From Staphylococcus cornubiensis (GTDB taxonomy: Bacteria; Bacillota; Bacilli; Staphylococcales; Staphylococcaceae), in contig NZ_FXUZ01000007.1 of NCBI RefSeq assembly GCF_900183575.1, positions 25,973-89,972 on the forward strand: a DNA stretch of 64,000 nt, given 5' to 3'. The translations under genes and the position numbers were made by a program. Shown here in pieces: positions 50,943-60,143 of this stretch (within the stretch, counting starts at the first letter, position 1; each line of letters begins with the position of its first letter). The notes beneath the pieces are model-generated. The model worked only from the letters and a program-made list of their open reading frames with translations, did not search any database and was not told the origin of the DNA.

Positions 50943-51276
50943 TATTGGTCTTATCCTCGTTATTGTCGGTGCTTTGTTTAGTGCACTCGCAGCTATCGGG
51001 ATGATTCGACTGGACGATGTGTACTCTCGCGCCCATGCTGCAGGTAAAGCCTCGACACTTGGCGCAATGTTGTTATTGACTGGAACTTTTATCTATTTTA
51101 TCGGTAAAGAAGGCTACGTGAATTTCCAACTGATTATCGGTATCGTCTTTGTATTTATTACAGGTCCTTTGGCGAGCCATCTCGTATTGAAAGCGGCATA
51201 TAACTTAAAAACACCTGCCTCCAAACGATTGAAGCTCGATGAAGTGAAGGAAGATATGAAAGATACCAAGTTATAG
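50920..51276 (+). CDS. mnhG: Na+/H+ antiporter subunit G (MnhG1)
   Basis: 118 residues from ATG six bases behind CAGGTGA; an in-frame TTG two codons earlier overlaps that site. Three spans; motif [19 protein letters not shown] (about 31-49) is diagnostic. Overlaps mnhF by 23 bases and ends the operon before a strong terminator. Confidence 0.95.
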   Translation: MTETITISIGLILVIVGALFSALAAIGMIRLDDVYSRAHAAGKASTLGAMLLLTGTFIYFIGKEGYVNFQLIIGIVFVFITGPLASHLVLKAAYNLKTPASKRLKLDEVKEDMKDTKL

Positions 51277-51306
51277 AGGCAAAATCATTCATTTTTGCTT
51301 AATATA

Positions 51307-51345
51307 AGAAACGGCTAGGCGTATTTGTATCCTAGCCGTTTCTTT
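51307..51345 (+). terminator. mnh operon terminator
   Basis: GAAACGGCTAGG pairs perfectly with CCTAGCCGTTTC around an 11-base loop; a T-rich tract follows. Confidence 0.92.
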
Positions 51346-51444
51346 ATGTTTTGAAATATTCTTTTAATTATTCAATTTTTATGATTATACGAATAGAAAT
51401 TTCATGATAATATCATAGTAACATTTTTCATATGAGGTAATGGG

Positions 51445-51627
51445 ATGCTCAAGCGTATTTTCATTGTTTTGATTTTGACGTTACTTCTCTTTTTAGTCTA
51501 TATCTTCTATCAAGGGTTCAGTGCAACGGCAGTACAAGTTGCTATTGGCTTTTTGTTTTTACTCCTTTTACCTGATGTTGTGATATCTTTGTTCAAAAAG
51601 AGAAAACGTGAGAAGGATGAGCTATAA
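51445..51627 (+). CDS. small two-span membrane protein, 60 residues
   Basis: 60 residues: two spans (about 4-22 and 30-48) and a strongly basic, charged tail (FKKRKREKDEL). ATGAGGTAATGGG before the ATG offers a ribosome site (GAGGTAA). It has its own terminator. I do not recognise a family; a stretch of lysines and arginines after the second span orients both ends inside. Confidence 0.65.
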   Translation: MLKRIFIVLILTLLLFLVYIFYQGFSATAVQVAIGFLFLLLLPDVVISLFKKRKREKDEL

Positions 51628-51659
51628 AAACTTTGATTATTATGATTTTCTTTTATCAT

Positions 51660-51701
51660 AAAAAAGCTGGGAGCATATCATCCATTGCTTCCCAGCTTTT
51701 G
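51660..51701. terminator. convergent terminator between the 60-residue gene and the thioesterase
   Basis: AAAAGCTGGGA pairs with TCCCAGCTTTT across 17 bases; serves both strands. Confidence 0.88.
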
Positions 51702-51709
51702 CTTTCAAA

Positions 51710-52087
51710 TTATTTTTTCAATGGTTTAATCGCAATCGTACCGCGCATGACTGAAATCAACTGCCCTGCTTCGTTTTTAATATGAATATCCCATACGTGT
51801 GTTGTACGCCCTTGGTGAAGAATACGTGCTTCTGCATAAACGATACCTTCACGCACTGAGCTGATATGATTTGCGTTCATTTCTAAACCTAAAGGAATCT
51901 GTGTTGAAGTGTCTATTAAATGGGCCGATCCTAATGAACATGCAGTCTCCCCTAATGCTAGCGATGCACCACCATGTAAATAACCAAATGGCTGTTTGAC
52001 TTGATCTGTGACAGGCATCGACATTTTAAGATAACCGTCTGCTTGTTCCTCAATTTTCATTTCCAATAACTCGATTAAGTTCGTCAT
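51710..52087 (-). CDS. hotdog-fold thioesterase, PaaI family
   Basis: 125 residues from the ATG behind AAAGGAGTGACCCTC; a GTG three codons earlier overlaps the ribosome region. The hotdog motif GYLHGGASLALGETACSLG (about 35-53) carries the catalytic Glu/Asp region of PaaI and MenI type acyl-CoA thioesterases. It may hydrolyse DHNA-CoA for menaquinone or other aromatic acyl-CoAs; substrate not determinable. It follows the NhaC-type antiporter by 23 bases and is likely co-transcribed. Confidence 0.82.
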   Translation of the reverse strand: MTNLIELLEMKIEEQADGYLKMSMPVTDQVKQPFGYLHGGASLALGETACSLGSAHLIDTSTQIPLGLEMNANHISSVREGIVYAEARILHQGRTTHVWDIHIKNEAGQLISVMRGTIAIKPLKK

Positions 52088-52110
52088 GAGGGTCACTCCT
52101 TTTTCTATTA

Positions 52111-53424
52111 TTATAATACGAGTGCCGCGACAGTTCCCATAATAATGAGTGGAATGTTATAAAAGACAAAGTTTGGAATACATGTGTCACGAATATGATC
52201 GTGTTGACCGTCTACATTGAGCCCTGCTGTTGGTCCCAATGTAGAATCACTCGCTGGCGAACCTGAGTCTCCAAGTGCACTGGCAGTACCGATTAATGCG
52301 ATGAGTGCCATTGTACTCATGCCCATCGCTTCACCAAATGGAATAAAGAGTGCTGCTAGAATTGGAATTGTCGCGAATGAAGAACCAATCCCTAAAGTGA
52401 CGACTAAACCAATTAAATACATCAATACGATACTAACCAATAAATTATCTCCGGAAATCGCAGTTAAACCTTTGACTAACTTTTCAATATCTCCTGTGGC
52501 ATTCATCACACCTGCAAAACCATTCGCAGTTAAAATGACGACACCAATATAGGCCATAATTTTAATCCCTTCTACAAATTGGTCATCCAGTTTGCGCCAA
52601 GAATAAATACCAGAGATGAAAAAGACGAGAACACCTGCTAAAGCACCGAAAATCATCGAATCTGAGAACAATTGAACGAGGAATGTCGCCAATATTGCAA
52701 CAACTGTAACAATAATAACAGATGGCTTTAAGTCCACTGCTATCTCTTCCTCTTGTGTTGCTGACTCACGATATGTTCTCGGCTTACGATAATAAAACAT
52801 TGCAATAATAAGGCCGATGATGTAACCGGATGCCGGAATCAACATCGCTTTCCAAATCATGTTAAATTCAATCGGGTGATGTGCCTTTTCAAACCCTTTT
52901 TGAATAATTTCATGGAAGATGTGTCCGAATCCAAATGGTAATAAAACGTACGGAAAACAAAGACCAAAACCGATAATCATCGCGATGAGACGTCGATCGA
53001 TTTTTAATTCATTAAATAAGCTTAATAATGGTGGTACGACAATAGGAATAAAAGCAATATGTACTGGAATAATGTTTTGACTCATAATACTGAGTAATAA
53101 TAAGCTGACAATAATCAGTACTTTCACTTTAATTCGTGACACTTTTGTCTCTTCTGCACGAATAGATAAAATCACTTTTCGTACGAGATAATCTGTAATA
53201 CCACTGTATGAAATGAGTGCAGCAAAACCACCTAGTAACGCATAACTGAGCGCGACTTCTGCCCCATCAACAATATTTTCTGTAAAAGTTGTAATTGTTT
53301 TATCAAACGGCAGACCTGCAATCCATCCGCCAATCAGTGCACTAATAAACAAACTAATGACGACATTAATTCGACATAAACAGAGCACTATCATAATGAC
53401 AACCGCAATTAACACTGCATTCAT
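52111..53424 (-). CDS. Na+/H+ antiporter NhaC-like family protein
   Basis: 437 residues, about 12 spans. Ion-transporter superfamily features: LGIGSSFATIPILAALF (about 344-360) and GTASALGDSGSPASDSTLGP (about 381-400), the latter a conserved substrate-path motif in NhaC-like proteins. Likely exchanges Na+ (or an organic anion) for protons; it sits near the mnh operon, supporting a role in ion homeostasis, as does its position in S. aureus. Ribosome site AAAGGAG. Confidence 0.85.
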   Translation of the reverse strand: MNAVLIAVVIMIVLCLCRINVVISLFISALIGGWIAGLPFDKTITTFTENIVDGAEVALSYALLGGFAALISYSGITDYLVRKVILSIRAEETKVSRIKVKVLIIVSLLLLSIMSQNIIPVHIAFIPIVVPPLLSLFNELKIDRRLIAMIIGFGLCFPYVLLPFGFGHIFHEIIQKGFEKAHHPIEFNMIWKAMLIPASGYIIGLIIAMFYYRKPRTYRESATQEEEIAVDLKPSVIIVTVVAILATFLVQLFSDSMIFGALAGVLVFFISGIYSWRKLDDQFVEGIKIMAYIGVVILTANGFAGVMNATGDIEKLVKGLTAISGDNLLVSIVLMYLIGLVVTLGIGSSFATIPILAALFIPFGEAMGMSTMALIALIGTASALGDSGSPASDSTLGPTAGLNVDGQHDHIRDTCIPNFVFYNIPLIIMGTVAALVL

Positions 53425-53516
53425 ATTTCTATCTCCTTTAATTCATTATCGAGCTAAAGCATATGGGTATAATACTAACAGTTGTCTGATTGTTCGTCAA
53501 TGAAAACTATTCAAAA

Positions 53517-53800
53517 ATGACAAGGAGACAGGACATAATCATTTTTAATGCTATGGATGCAGTATTTTGTTATTAACTATATCTCTCAGGAGTCTCAGCC
53601 TTCTGGGCAATCTTACATCAAATGCAGTCACTTAGGGCAAATTTATGAAATGAAGACAACCTTAGCATCCAATTTTTTTCGTCTCATTCAAACCCATTTT
53701 TGGCTGTTTTATTATATATGTTCATAAAAAAGTAGAGACTGAGAAAACTACTATCCCAGTCTCGTTTCCTGTGATGAACGAAAATCAAAATATGGAAATG
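53517..53800 (+). repeat. dispersed nested-palindrome repeat, copy 3 (truncated)
   Basis: Fills most of the gap between the NhaC-type gene and the aminopeptidase. Shares ATGCTATGGATGCAGTATTT, then the right core CTCAGGAGTCTCAGCC, TTCTGGGCAATCTTACATCA, ACTTAGGGCAAATTTATGAA, and the end hairpin GAGACTGAGA/ATCCCAGTCTC at 53735-53763. The left half with GATTGCCC and the internal hairpin are missing. Confidence 0.75.
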
Positions 53801-53857
53801 TAAAGTCAATTAAGGTGCATTGAGATTAAAATGTTATCTCCCATCTCCCGATCATTT

Positions 53858-55342
53858 TTATTGATTTAAACCGTATTCATTTTTCAACCATGTTACAATT
53901 GTTGGAATCATAAAGCCTGTTGGACCTTTTGGACCTTTATGTGTCGCTTTGTTCACCGTTGCTGGGCCGGCAATATCGAAATGAAGATGTGGTGTTTGAC
54001 CACTGAAATGCATAATAAATGCCGCCGCAAATAAAGCTTTTCCGTGACCGTTGATATGGTTTGTTAAATCTGCCACATCAGACGCTTTAATATTTTGACG
54101 TTCTGTATCCGTAATTGGCAATTCAAACACAGGTTCTTCATATGTTTGAGAGATTTGAAAAATTTGATTTAACACTTCTGGTTGTACGTGTTGTTGAAAT
54201 ACGGCCGCTTTATCTTCTCCTAATGCAACAATGGCAGCACCTGTTAAAGTCGCAAAATCCATGATCATCTTCGGTTGATACTGGTTTGCATAAAATGTTG
54301 CATCGGCTAATACTAAACGACCTTCTGCATCGGTATTCGGCACTTCTACCGTTTCACCACTTAATGCTGTAAATACATCATCTGGCTTCATCGCATTATT
54401 CGCAACCATATTTTCAGCTGCCGCAATGACCGCAACAATGTTGACTTTAAGTTTCAACGCTTGGATGGCTTCAACCATACCGATGACATTCGCTGCGCCA
54501 CTCATATCAAATTTCATAGACGGCATGCCAGTTCTAGTTTTAATTGAATAACCACCAGAGTCATACGTAATCCCTTTACCTACTAACGCAATCACTTGGT
54601 CTTCATGCTCTGGATCACCTTGATATTCTAATGTAATCATGCGTGGTGGATGCACAGACCCTTTCCCGACTGCTTGGACTAATCCGAAGCCTTCTTGTTC
54701 AATCTCACGCTCATCTTTCACCTGTACTTTAACTGTTGTATCTTTAAAATAGTGTTCAACCGTTTCAGCTAAATAAGCAGGTGTCATAATATTCGGTGGT
54801 GTGTTACTCAAGTCACGCGCACGGTTAATCGCTCGCCCTACCTTTTGACCCGCTTCAATCGGTTGTGTATAGTCTGACACTTGGTCACAATCTAACGCCA
54901 TTTTAAGATGGAATGGTGCTTTTTTGTCAGATTTATAATCATCAAATTGGTAAATGGCTTGTTCACTTTGAAGCCCCATTAAATTAAATATCGTTTCTGA
55001 TTCCAGTGATTTTGCTAAAAACGTATTCACTTTCAAATTAATTTTTGAAATCGGACCTTGTTGTAAATATTGGAATAAGCGACCCCATATTTTTAAATAA
55101 TCTTGTGCTTTCAGTTGATTCAAATTACCGAGGCCGACCGTAATCAAACGATGCATTTGCCCGTCTATTGTGACTGCCGTAGAAGCAATTTCACCTTTTT
55201 GTGCACTGATGAGATGATGTGCTTTTAATTCTGTAAGTGCATCCAAAAATGCTGTATCTTGTTTCACCACATCGAAATATTGATTTAAATGTTCTGGAAT
55301 ACCGGCCACAATGACCGCTGATGTTTCTGTTTGTGAAGGCAT
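53858..55342 (-). CDS. leucyl aminopeptidase, M17 family
   Basis: 494 residues from the ATG that follows GAAAGGAGTGG; the frame extends upstream through the leader hairpin but without a start signal. Metal-binding motifs GKGITYDSGGYSIKT (about 251-265) and the M17 signature NTDAEGRLVLAD (about 327-338) are intact. It removes N-terminal residues in peptide turnover; the staphylococcal PepA/AmpA orthologue occupies the same place next to ndh. A strong terminator-like hairpin lies in the leader 30 bases before the start. Confidence 0.9.
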   Translation of the reverse strand: MPSQTETSAVIVAGIPEHLNQYFDVVKQDTAFLDALTELKAHHLISAQKGEIASTAVTIDGQMHRLITVGLGNLNQLKAQDYLKIWGRLFQYLQQGPISKINLKVNTFLAKSLESETIFNLMGLQSEQAIYQFDDYKSDKKAPFHLKMALDCDQVSDYTQPIEAGQKVGRAINRARDLSNTPPNIMTPAYLAETVEHYFKDTTVKVQVKDEREIEQEGFGLVQAVGKGSVHPPRMITLEYQGDPEHEDQVIALVGKGITYDSGGYSIKTRTGMPSMKFDMSGAANVIGMVEAIQALKLKVNIVAVIAAAENMVANNAMKPDDVFTALSGETVEVPNTDAEGRLVLADATFYANQYQPKMIMDFATLTGAAIVALGEDKAAVFQQHVQPEVLNQIFQISQTYEEPVFELPITDTERQNIKASDVADLTNHINGHGKALFAAAFIMHFSGQTPHLHFDIAGPATVNKATHKGPKGPTGFMIPTIVTWLKNEYGLNQ

Positions 55343-55373
55343 AACTTCCACTCCTTTCAAGTATGTAAAAAGG

Positions 55374-55427
55374 GAGCGGAATAGAAACCTAAACATCACA
55401 TTTAGATTCCTACATTCCACTCCCTGC
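55374..55427 (-). terminator. terminator-like hairpin in the aminopeptidase leader
   Basis: On the minus strand GGGAGTGGAAT pairs with ATTCCGCTCCC (one G-U), with inner GGAA/TTTC and TAAA/TTTA pairs, followed by TTTTTTA. It lies between ndh and the aminopeptidase ribosome site, so it is either the ndh terminator or an attenuator. Confidence 0.7.
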
Positions 55428-55614
55428 AATTGCCATATACGCTACAGGATGCCCCCCACGTATATGTGCATCGTATGCTTAAAATCTTTTTCTCTAATCA
55501 AACATTGGTTGGATGAAAGCGATGCGGTTTCACCATCAATGCATTATCTTAAAACCTAACTTAGCGAGACTATGGATTTTAATATCGTCTATTCAAAGCA
55601 GGGTCGATTGATGC

Positions 55615-56817
55615 TTAAAATTTACCTTTTTTGTAAGCTAAACCTAAACCACCAATTTTAAAGATTGCACGTGTATCAATCACACGCTTCATAAACGCTG
55701 CTTTTTTACCAGTAATTTCGCGACCATAAACAATACCTACACCATCATGACGACCTAATGAACACACTGTACCACGGTCGATGTATGTGAAGTCTTCTGT
55801 TGGCGCACCTTTTAAAATGTTCACAATGTTAGAAGCTGTTTTTTCACCTTGTTGCATTGCGATTTGTGCAGTTGTTGGTAACGGACGGTCGCCACCTTCA
55901 GGAATGAACGCAGATACGTCACCAATTACGAAAATATCATCATAACCCTCAATAGTTAAATCTTGTTTAGTTACGATACGTCCACGTTTAACACCTTCGA
56001 ATGATTTTTCCATTAATTGACTACCCCGAACACCTGCAGCCCAAATCACTGTGTTCGCTTCTAATTGTTGTTCTTCGTCATTAATTTTAACAACGAAACC
56101 TTTTTCATTTGCAGCAACGATAGGTGTACCGACTTTAAATTCAACTCCGCGTTGTTCTAAATAGCTGACTGCATGGCTAACAAGCTCATCAGAGAACATT
56201 GGTAACATTTTCGGTGCAGCTTCTACACAAGTCACTTTCACTTTGCTTTGATCTACACCGTATTTGTTGGCAAGTTCAGGAATACGGTCTGTTAATTCAC
56301 CTAAAAATTCAATTCCAGTGAAACCTGCACCGCCGACAAGAATCGCTAAATCTTTCTCGTCTTTCGTTTTTGATGCAGCATAGTTTGCAAATTTATCTTC
56401 AAGATGACGTGAAATTTGACGAGCAGTATGTACATTTTCAATTTGGAAAGCGTAATCTTTCATACCGTCGATACCAAATGTTTCTGACTCAAAACCTAAA
56501 GCAACAACTAAAATATCATATTCAAAAATACCACGTGTTGTTTCAACTTTTTTCGCATTGCGGTCAATTTTTGTAACTTCCGCACGAACGAAATCAACAT
56601 GTTTTTTCAACACGTTTTCGATTGGATATAATACATCCTCATAATTTAATGTACCTGCCGAAGCTTCATGTAACCAAGTCGCTTCATAGTGATAGTCATT
56701 TTTGTTGATTAATGTAATCTGTGCGTCTTGTTCTGATAATTTTTTTTGAAGTTTTGTAACAGTTTGTAAGCCCGCATAACCAGCACCTAAAACAAGTACT
56801 TTTTTACGTTCTGCCAT
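55615..56817 (-). CDS. ndh: type II NADH dehydrogenase (NDH-2)
   Basis: 400 residues from the ATG six bases behind AGGTGA (an ATG two codons earlier abuts that site). FAD-binding [14 protein letters not shown] (about 7-20), NADH-binding [17 protein letters not shown] (about 160-176) and the FVIGDVSAF motif (about 300). The C-terminal amphipathic part binds the membrane. It passes electrons from NADH to menaquinone without pumping protons, the main NADH entry into respiration in staphylococci, which lack complex I. Confidence 0.94.
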   Translation of the reverse strand: MAERKKVLVLGAGYAGLQTVTKLQKKLSEQDAQITLINKNDYHYEATWLHEASAGTLNYEDVLYPIENVLKKHVDFVRAEVTKIDRNAKKVETTRGIFEYDILVVALGFESETFGIDGMKDYAFQIENVHTARQISRHLEDKFANYAASKTKDEKDLAILVGGAGFTGIEFLGELTDRIPELANKYGVDQSKVKVTCVEAAPKMLPMFSDELVSHAVSYLEQRGVEFKVGTPIVAANEKGFVVKINDEEQQLEANTVIWAAGVRGSQLMEKSFEGVKRGRIVTKQDLTIEGYDDIFVIGDVSAFIPEGGDRPLPTTAQIAMQQGEKTASNIVNILKGAPTEDFTYIDRGTVCSLGRHDGVGIVYGREITGKKAAFMKRVIDTRAIFKIGGLGLAYKKGKF

Positions 56818-57210
56818 TTGCATTCACCTATTCTTTCGTAAATATAATCAATTTCCAATAATGCTGTATACCCTCTTAATTTTTACAGTACACAAAATTG
56901 TAAAATGTTGTCATTAATAAGTGTATAGTTTTTTATTATTGAATTCAAGTTAATACCCCATAAGTTTTCATGAGCTTCCATAATTTTTCATGAATTATTT
57001 TCAACGATTCTCAGTTCGATATTTTTTAAAACAAAGTGAATCATTTAATATTGTTATCCAATCTGTGCAGCATGAAGAAATCCGAGACTTTTCCTCATGC
57101 ATTAAAAAGTCTCGGATGTTCTGCTTTATCTCAAGTTGCTATAATCATTCATTTTAAAAGCGTGACAAAATCTTCAATGAACATAAAAATCTCGTCATAG
57201 CTCCACCAAA
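56818..57210. other. intergenic region between sufA-like gene and ndh
   Basis: About 390 AT-rich bases. Holds the terminator at 57080-57117 and, on the minus strand, the ndh promoter region with repeated AT tracts near 56920-56960. No ORF supported. Confidence 0.45.
57080..57117 (-). terminator. terminator after the yuzB-sufA unit
   Basis: ATCCGAGACTTTT pairs with AAAAAGTCTCGGAT across an 11-base loop; located about 95 bases after the sufA-like stop. Confidence 0.75.
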
Positions 57211-57570
57211 TTAACAGCTTTCTGGTGAACCTGCTGCTTGCGCTGTTCTAAACGAACTACCACAACCACATGATGCAATCGCGTTCGGATTATCGATTTG
57301 GAAACCGCCACCCATAAGGGATTGTTTAAAATCGATTGTTGTGCCATTTAAAATTGGCGCATCTTCTTTATCTACAAGTACTTTTAAACCATAGAATTCA
57401 AGTACTTCATCGTTTTCACCTGGTTCAGCTTCAGCAGTCATGCCGTATGTTAAACCTGTACAGCCGCCACCGTTCACTTTCACTTTTAAATAACCATCTG
57501 CCATATCATTTTGTTTCAACATGTCTTTGACTTCATATGCTGCTGCTTCTGTTAAATTGACTACTGCCAT
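57211..57570 (-). CDS. sufA: A-type iron-sulfur carrier (HesB/IscA/SufA family)
   Basis: 119 residues. The three conserved cysteines are present: one in VNGGGCTGLTYG (about 37) and two in ASCGCGSSF (about 100-102). A-type carriers bind Fe-S clusters and pass them to apo-proteins. It lies 13 bases after the YuzB gene, and close to nfu, so Fe-S delivery genes cluster with the flavin NADH dehydrogenases here. GGAGG ribosome site. S. aureus has the same gene at this place. Confidence 0.88.
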   Translation of the reverse strand: MAVVNLTEAAAYEVKDMLKQNDMADGYLKVKVNGGGCTGLTYGMTAEAEPGENDEVLEFYGLKVLVDKEDAPILNGTTIDFKQSLMGGGFQIDNPNAIASCGCGSSFRTAQAAGSPESC

Positions 57571-57583
57571 GTTTTAGCCTCCT

Positions 57584-57820
57584 TTAAAAAATCCACGTTT
57601 CTTCTATATGCTTATAAATATTTTGCAATAAATCGTCTGGCGTATCACCTTCGACTATATCTCCATTCACAAGTGCGTAGAGCCCCGACGAACAAATTCC
57701 ACAGTTTTGAAGGCAACCATAATCTAGAACGTCCACTTGCGGATCATTTTCTAAAGTTTGGTAAACAACTTCTGAACCTCTCGCCATATTAGAAATACAG
57801 AACTCGACAATCGGATTCAT
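57584..57820 (-). CDS. UPF0349 (YuzB, DUF1450) protein
   Basis: 78 residues from the ATG behind AGAGGGTGTAAA. Cysteines at [21 protein letters not shown] (about residues 35-41) resemble a thioredoxin-like [2Fe-2S] ferredoxin fold, but the family is uncharacterised. Co-transcribed with the SufA-like gene. The longer frame upstream has no ribosome site. Function unknown. Confidence 0.85.
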   Translation of the reverse strand: MNPIVEFCISNMARGSEVVYQTLENDPQVDVLDYGCLQNCGICSSGLYALVNGDIVEGDTPDDLLQNIYKHIEETWIF

Positions 57821-57973
57821 TTTACACCCTCTTTTATCCTTTAATGGTATCAGTATAACAAATTTTAGTAACGACATCTATGCGACGGCTCATGGTAGTG
57901 CTTCATGATGCGTGTCGATGGTGTTGGCGAAATTAGCTTATGAAAAAAATTGAAAGCACGTGTTTTCCTTTGT

Positions 57974-58002
57974 TTGTGTGGCTTTCAAAAAAGGGATATA
58001 AT
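57974..58002 (+). promoter_or_regulatory. promoter of the NDH-2-like gene
   Basis: TTGTGT (57974-57979), 17-base spacer, perfect TATAAT (57997-58002), giving a leader of about 100 bases. Confidence 0.6.
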
Positions 58003-58110
58003 TAATATTAGAGCTATTATGAATTACTTGAACGGTACCTATTTCGTTTTGTGTGGAGTCCATTGCCGAAATAGATATCGGAATATACATCACTAAAGAG
58101 GGGTATCAAA

Positions 58111-59175
58111 ATGAAGAATTTAGTATTGCTAGGCGGCGGTTATGGTAACATGCGCATTATGTCTAAAATTTTACCAGACGCGCTTCCAAATGATTATAAT
58201 ATTACGTTAATCGACCGGATGCCTTACCATGGGCTCAAAACAGAATTTTATGCATTAGCTGCTGGCTCTAAATCTGATAAAGAGGTACGTGTTAATTTCC
58301 CACAGCATGATAGAACACACACAGTATACGGAGAAATTACAGATATCGATTTAGACAATCAAATCATTTCTGTAGGTCAAACAAAAGTCGATTACGATGA
58401 ATTAGTGATCGGTCTAGGCTGTGAAGATAAATACCACAATGTCCCAGGTGCTAAAGAATATACGTATAGCATCCAAACTTTACATGACGCTCGTAAAACT
58501 TACCACGACATTTCTGATCTTCCTACCAATGCAACTGTCGGTATTGTCGGTGCTGGGTTAAGCGGTATCGAACTCGCGAGTGCGTTGCGCGAAAGCCGTG
58601 GAGACTTAAAAATCTACCTATACGACCGCGGTGAGCGTATTTTAAATCAATTCCCTGAAAAATTAAGTAATTATGTAAAAAAATGGTTCGATCAACACGA
58701 TGTTACCGTCGTACCTAACTCTGATATCGTCAAAGTTGAACCAGGTACACTTTATAATAAAGAAACAAAAAATGAACACGACTTAATCGTATGGACAGCA
58801 GGGATTCAGCCTGTCGAAATCGTGCGTAACCTTCCCGTTGACTTAAGTCGTAGCAATCGCGTGATGGTCAATCAATATCATCAAATTCCGACGTATACAA
58901 ATGTTTATGTTGTCGGGGACTGTGCGAACTTGCCACATGCACCGAGTGCGCAACTGGCTGAAGAACAAGCAGACCAAATCGCCATGGTGTTAACAACATT
59001 GTGGAAAGGCAAAAGTTTACCCGAAAAAATGCCTGAAATTAAAATTCAAGGTTTCTTAGGTTCTTTAGGTGAAAAGAAAGGCTTTGCTTATTTGATGGAC
59101 ACTACAGTGACAGGACGTTTAGCTTCCATCTTGAAATCGGGCGTACTTTGGTTGTATAAACATCATAACGGATAG
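58111..59175 (+). CDS. NAD(P)/FAD-dependent oxidoreductase, NDH-2-like (YutJ)
   Basis: 354 residues. N-terminal FAD site LVLLGGGYGNMRIMS (4-18), central NAD site VGIVGAGLSGIELASAL (about 145-161) and the VVGDCANLPHAPSAQLAEEQ segment (about 269-288) of pyridine-nucleotide disulfide oxidoreductases of the NDH-2 group. It is shorter than ndh and shares its layout, so the window has two NDH-2-type enzymes 1.3 kb apart, both known from S. aureus. Likely a second NADH:quinone reductase. AGAGGGG ribosome site. Confidence 0.87.
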   Translation: MKNLVLLGGGYGNMRIMSKILPDALPNDYNITLIDRMPYHGLKTEFYALAAGSKSDKEVRVNFPQHDRTHTVYGEITDIDLDNQIISVGQTKVDYDELVIGLGCEDKYHNVPGAKEYTYSIQTLHDARKTYHDISDLPTNATVGIVGAGLSGIELASALRESRGDLKIYLYDRGERILNQFPEKLSNYVKKWFDQHDVTVVPNSDIVKVEPGTLYNKETKNEHDLIVWTAGIQPVEIVRNLPVDLSRSNRVMVNQYHQIPTYTNVYVVGDCANLPHAPSAQLAEEQADQIAMVLTTLWKGKSLPEKMPEIKIQGFLGSLGEKKGFAYLMDTTVTGRLASILKSGVLWLYKHHNG

Positions 59176-59213
59176 AATTTGAACCTTTACTTTTTGATAT
59201 ATTGTATTTTACA

Positions 59214-59280
59214 AATGCCATGATGGACACACTTTCCCAAGAGCTGACCCACGGGAGTCTCGTCCATTTTGGCATTTTTG
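59214..59280 (+). terminator. terminator of the NDH-2-like gene with nested repeat core
   Basis: AATGCCA..ATGGAC pairs with GTCCAT..TGGCATT and is followed by TTTTTG. The loop holds TTTCCCAAGAGCTGACCC and ACGGGAGTCTC, matching the two cores of the dispersed repeats. Confidence 0.7.
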
Positions 59281-59388
59281 TATTGAGGGGTGTTCAAGTC
59301 ATCGTCCATGTTTGGAAATAAAAATCAAAAACACATTAAAAAACGGTAAGTGCTTATTCACACTCACCGCTATTTATCTAGACTTTTC

Positions 59389-59718
59389 CTATTCTGCTGA
59401 TACTTCAAAGTTTCGTTCAATAAAACGCTTAATCGGCTTCAATTGGACATAACCGTCAGCCACATATTCATCGTTCATCGTCACAAGTGGATAAAACAGT
59501 TCATCCTCTTGAATTTGTTCAATAAACTGCACATCATGATCTGACAAATTGTCTTGTGACCCCATAATATCAATATACGTATATTCAAAATCGATGTTTG
59601 GATATTTTCGTGGTAATAATGTTTTCAACCAATCATACGTGTTTTCCGAACTTGGCGCATTCACACAACTTGCACAAACCACTTCTGCACCATACACAAC
59701 TACGCTTACCTTTTCCAT
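59389..59718 (-). CDS. YuzD family (DUF1462) protein
   Basis: 109 residues from the ATG six bases behind GGGGGATG; the ATG two codons earlier overlaps that site. Thioredoxin-like start VVYGAEVVCASCVNAPSS with a CxxC (residues about 16-19) and the acidic rest typical of DUF1462. Divergent from nfu, as in related genomes. Possibly a thiol-disulfide or Fe-S related factor; not established. Confidence 0.85.
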   Translation of the reverse strand: MEKVSVVVYGAEVVCASCVNAPSSENTYDWLKTLLPRKYPNIDFEYTYIDIMGSQDNLSDHDVQFIEQIQEDELFYPLVTMNDEYVADGYVQLKPIKRFIERNFEVSAE

Positions 59719-59821
59719 AGTCATCCCCCTAATTGATTCGATAGATTTTTTGTACTGATTCTATTATAATAAAAAGATAAGGATAAAATGAACCATTTAA
59801 ATTTGAAAGGAGGCATTACAC

Positions 59822-60064
59822 ATGCCAACTGAAAATGCTACAATGTACGATCAAGTTGCAGAAGTCATCGAGAAATTACGCCCATTCTTATTACGTGACG
59901 GCGGTGACTGTGAACTTGTCGACGTGGAAGATGGTATTGTAAAACTTCAATTACTCGGTGCTTGTGGAACATGCCCAAGTAGTACGATTACTTTAAAAGC
60001 TGGTATTGAACGTGCATTAGTTGAAGAAGTACCAGGCGTTATCGAGGTCGAACAAGTATTCTAA
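59822..60064 (+). CDS. nfu: NifU-domain iron-sulfur scaffold Nfu
   Basis: 80 residues, one NifU C-terminal domain: [20 protein letters not shown] and the cluster-binding CxxC in [13 protein letters not shown] (about 47-59). Nfu carries [4Fe-4S] clusters to client proteins such as aconitase; the S. aureus orthologue has that role. AAAGGAGG ribosome site. Divergent from the DUF1462 gene. Confidence 0.92.
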   Translation: MPTENATMYDQVAEVIEKLRPFLLRDGGDCELVDVEDGIVKLQLLGACGTCPSSTITLKAGIERALVEEVPGVIEVEQVF

Positions 60065-60103
60065 CAACATGTTTAAATCAATGTTGTATTTCATATGAGA
60101 TGA

Positions 60104-60143
60104 GGAAAGGGACTGGGATATTAAGTTTTCCCAGTCCCTTTCC
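60104..60143. terminator. nfu terminator and end hairpin of repeat copy 4
   Basis: GGAAAGGGACTGGGA pairs perfectly with TCCCAGTCCCTTTCC across a ten-base loop, 40 bases after the nfu stop. Confidence 0.8.

Noticed and set aside
53425..53857. Remnant of an insertion sequence between the NhaC-type gene and the aminopeptidase
   Set aside because: No transposase fragment or terminal repeats; the sequence is explained by a truncated copy of the dispersed repeat.
55343..55429. N-terminal extension of the aminopeptidase
   Set aside because: It would read through the terminator-like leader hairpin and lacks a ribosome site; the GAAAGGAG before 55342 decides the start.
55430..55614. T-box or other known riboswitch upstream of the aminopeptidase
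   Set aside because: The T-box antiterminator sequence and other riboswitch signatures that I know are absent.
59314..59388. Possible CRISPR or tRNA-like structure near the repeats
   Set aside because: No regularly spaced short repeats and no cloverleaf with CCA end found here or elsewhere in the window.
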